Part shown: positions 7,363-7,967 of the stretch, piece by piece
Layout of the letters: every line of letters starts with the position of its first letter
How positions within the stretch are numbered: the first letter of the stretch is position 1
From: Verrucomicrobiota bacterium
GTDB taxonomy: Bacteria; Verrucomicrobiota; Verrucomicrobiia; Limisphaerales; UBA9464
Reading direction: 5' to 3'
Assembly (NCBI GenBank): GCA_017302195.1
Contig: JAFLEG010000169.1
Location: 1-7,967 of the forward strand
Length of the DNA stretch: 7,967 bases
Translations under genes and position numbers: made by a program
The notes under the pieces: generated by a model
Told to the model about the DNA's origin: nothing
The model's input: the letters and a program-made list of their open reading frames with translations, nothing else
Databases searched by the model: none

Positions 7363-7881
7363 CTAGATTTCCGCGAAGCGCACCGAGGTTTTCGGGTCCC
7401 AGGCGCAGTGATCCTCCCCGGTGACATGCCAGATCCGATTGGGGCTCCCGTGCGGGATCCCCAGTGTTTTCAGGAGGTGCAGGACGACGTGATGCCGCCG
7501 CTCTGGGTGGTCCACCTCTTGGACCTCACACCCGGGCTTCTCGCCGGGTAAAATCCGAACCACCGTCTCCGTCGCAAGCTCCGGCGGGAGTTGGTATACT
7601 TGGGGCTCGTGCGTTGGTGTCGCCGCGCAAAGCTCCCCGGGCGGGCCAAAAGGGGAGGAGCTGACGTTCGCAAGGCACTGTTCCCCTTCATTCTGAAAAC
7701 TGTTCACCACAGCGTCGGCGGTGGAGAGTACCACGTCCTGGACCAACCGCCGCACCAGGTATCCGCCTGCCTCGTCTAGATCGGGTTCGACGGGGGATCT
7801 AGGCGTCTTTGGGCGAGCGAAAGAATAACTTGAGCAAATGTATTGACATCGGATGAGAGAAGTGGGCTGATCTGGAGTCAT
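7363..7881 (-). CDS. Unrecognised protein, probably 5'-truncated gene remnant
   Basis: The frame ends with TAG at 7363-7365. The part from about 7790 down to the stop reads like genuine protein, with a G/C-rich third codon position and an ordered sequence: DEAGGYLVRRLVQDVV, FQNEGEQCLANV, FGPPGELC, LPPELATETVVRILPGE, then HHVVLHLLKTLGIPHG and IWHVTGEDHCAWDP near the end. I do not recognise the family and assign no function. Upstream of about 7790 the sequence changes character (YICSSYSFARPKTPRSP) and runs into the leader of the right-edge transposase. I infer that the native 5' end was removed by insertion of that element, so the formal ATG at 7881 (172 residues; TTG at 7917 also in frame) is probably not the original start. 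It lies 13 bases upstream of the membrane protein gene and may once have shared its transcript. Confidence 0.55.
   Translation of the reverse strand: MTPDQPTSLIRCQYICSSYSFARPKTPRSPVEPDLDEAGGYLVRRLVQDVVLSTADAVVNSFQNEGEQCLANVSSSPFGPPGELCAATPTHEPQVYQLPPELATETVVRILPGEKPGCEVQEVDHPERRHHVVLHLLKTLGIPHGSPNRIWHVTGEDHCAWDPKTSVRFAEI
7776..7802. repeat. 7-bp inverted repeat near the inferred mobile-element boundary
   Basis: CTAGATC at 7776-7782 is the exact reverse complement of GATCTAG at 7796-7802, with a 13-base spacer. It sits where the truncated minus-strand gene loses protein-like character and the mobile-element leader seems to begin. It could be part of an element end or target, or chance. The other end of the element is outside the window, so terminal repeats cannot be tested here. 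Confidence 0.3.
7843..7871 (+). promoter_or_regulatory. Possible promoter for the right-edge transposase
   Basis: A perfect TTGACA (7843-7848) is followed after 17 bases by GCTGAT (7866-7871), which matches only three of six -10 consensus bases. It points towards the transposase frame beginning near 7907. The -35 box and spacing are good and the -10 box is poor, so this is a tentative call. Confidence 0.22.
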
Positions 7882-7906
7882 CAGTCCTGACCATTGTATC
7901 GAGCAG

Positions 7907-7967
7907 GTGCGAGCCAAGTATCAACAGCTCAGTCCTCGCATGGATGAGCGGATGCGGCGCGAATGGG
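7907..7967 (+). CDS. ISAzo13-like transposase, N-terminal fragment cut by window edge
   Basis: The last 61 bases encode VRAKYQQLSPRMDERMRREW in frame, continuing past the right edge. This closely resembles what I recall of the N-terminus of ISAzo13-family transposases (Rhodopirellula-type DDE transposases), which begin with an I/V-R-x-K-[YF]-x-x-L-x-P-x-x-DER-x-RR-x-W pattern before an HTH region. The GTG at 7907 is a provisional start. The frame opens after a TGA at 7868-7870, so it could begin slightly upstream (the codons just before are I-E-Q), though no ATG is available there and no strong ribosome binding site is seen. Only about 20 residues are visible, so the family call rests on a short match. 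If correct, the element's left end lies between about 7780 and 7900 and it inserted into the minus-strand gene whose remnant ends at 7363. Confidence 0.58.
   Translation, partial: MRAKYQQLSPRMDERMRREW

Noticed and set aside
7350..7427. Longer start (ATG at 7427) for the membrane protein
   Set aside because: The extra 26 residues overlap the upstream gene, are Arg/Ser-rich like an out-of-frame shadow, and share its higher G+C; the ATG at 7349 fits the gene spacing better.
7240..7551. 103-codon plus-strand frame near the right side
   Set aside because: It overlaps two minus-strand frames that make better protein sense and has no recognisable domain or ribosome binding site.

Overview
The window is GC-rich over most of its length (a 60-base block at 3241-3300 counts about 68% G+C), with a clearly lower-GC island at roughly 5880-7350 (the block at 6301-6360 counts about 42%). 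The main gene is a giant secreted protein. It combines a lamin-tail-like domain, Calx-beta-like repeats, beta-propeller-like segments and DUF11/CARDB-type repeats, and has an S-x-D-L-x-x-W stretch of the kind common in Verrucomicrobiota exported proteins. I therefore suggest a Verrucomicrobiota or related PVC bacterium. This is inference from architecture, since no marker gene is present.

Layout, left to right. Positions 2-5419 (minus strand) hold one uninterrupted reading frame of 1,806 codons. It starts with a signal peptide and runs off the left edge without a stop, and it is the real gene behind the many long antisense and alternative-frame ORFs in this region. Positions 5420-5572 are a short gap with no clear promoter and an inverted repeat at its higA-side end. 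Positions 5573-5833 (minus) encode a small HigA-type antitoxin-like HTH protein that appears shortened at its N-terminus, lacks three residues in the HTH loop, and has no HigB toxin beside it. Positions 5877-7349 (minus) encode an unrecognised low-GC membrane protein with one N-terminal membrane segment, a large extracytoplasmic domain and three C-terminal membrane segments. Positions 7363 to about 7790 (minus) hold the C-terminal part of an unrecognised protein, which seems to lose its own 5' end where a mobile element begins. From about 7907 to the right edge (plus) is the first part of a transposase resembling the ISAzo13 family.

All genes except the transposase point left. The 7363 and 5877 genes are separated by only 13 bases and may be co-transcribed. 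The right half (solitary degenerate antitoxin, low-GC membrane gene, truncated gene, insertion-sequence end) looks like an accessory, rearranged region beside the chromosomal-looking giant surface/secreted protein gene. I see no rRNA, tRNA, CRISPR array or convincing intrinsic terminator.
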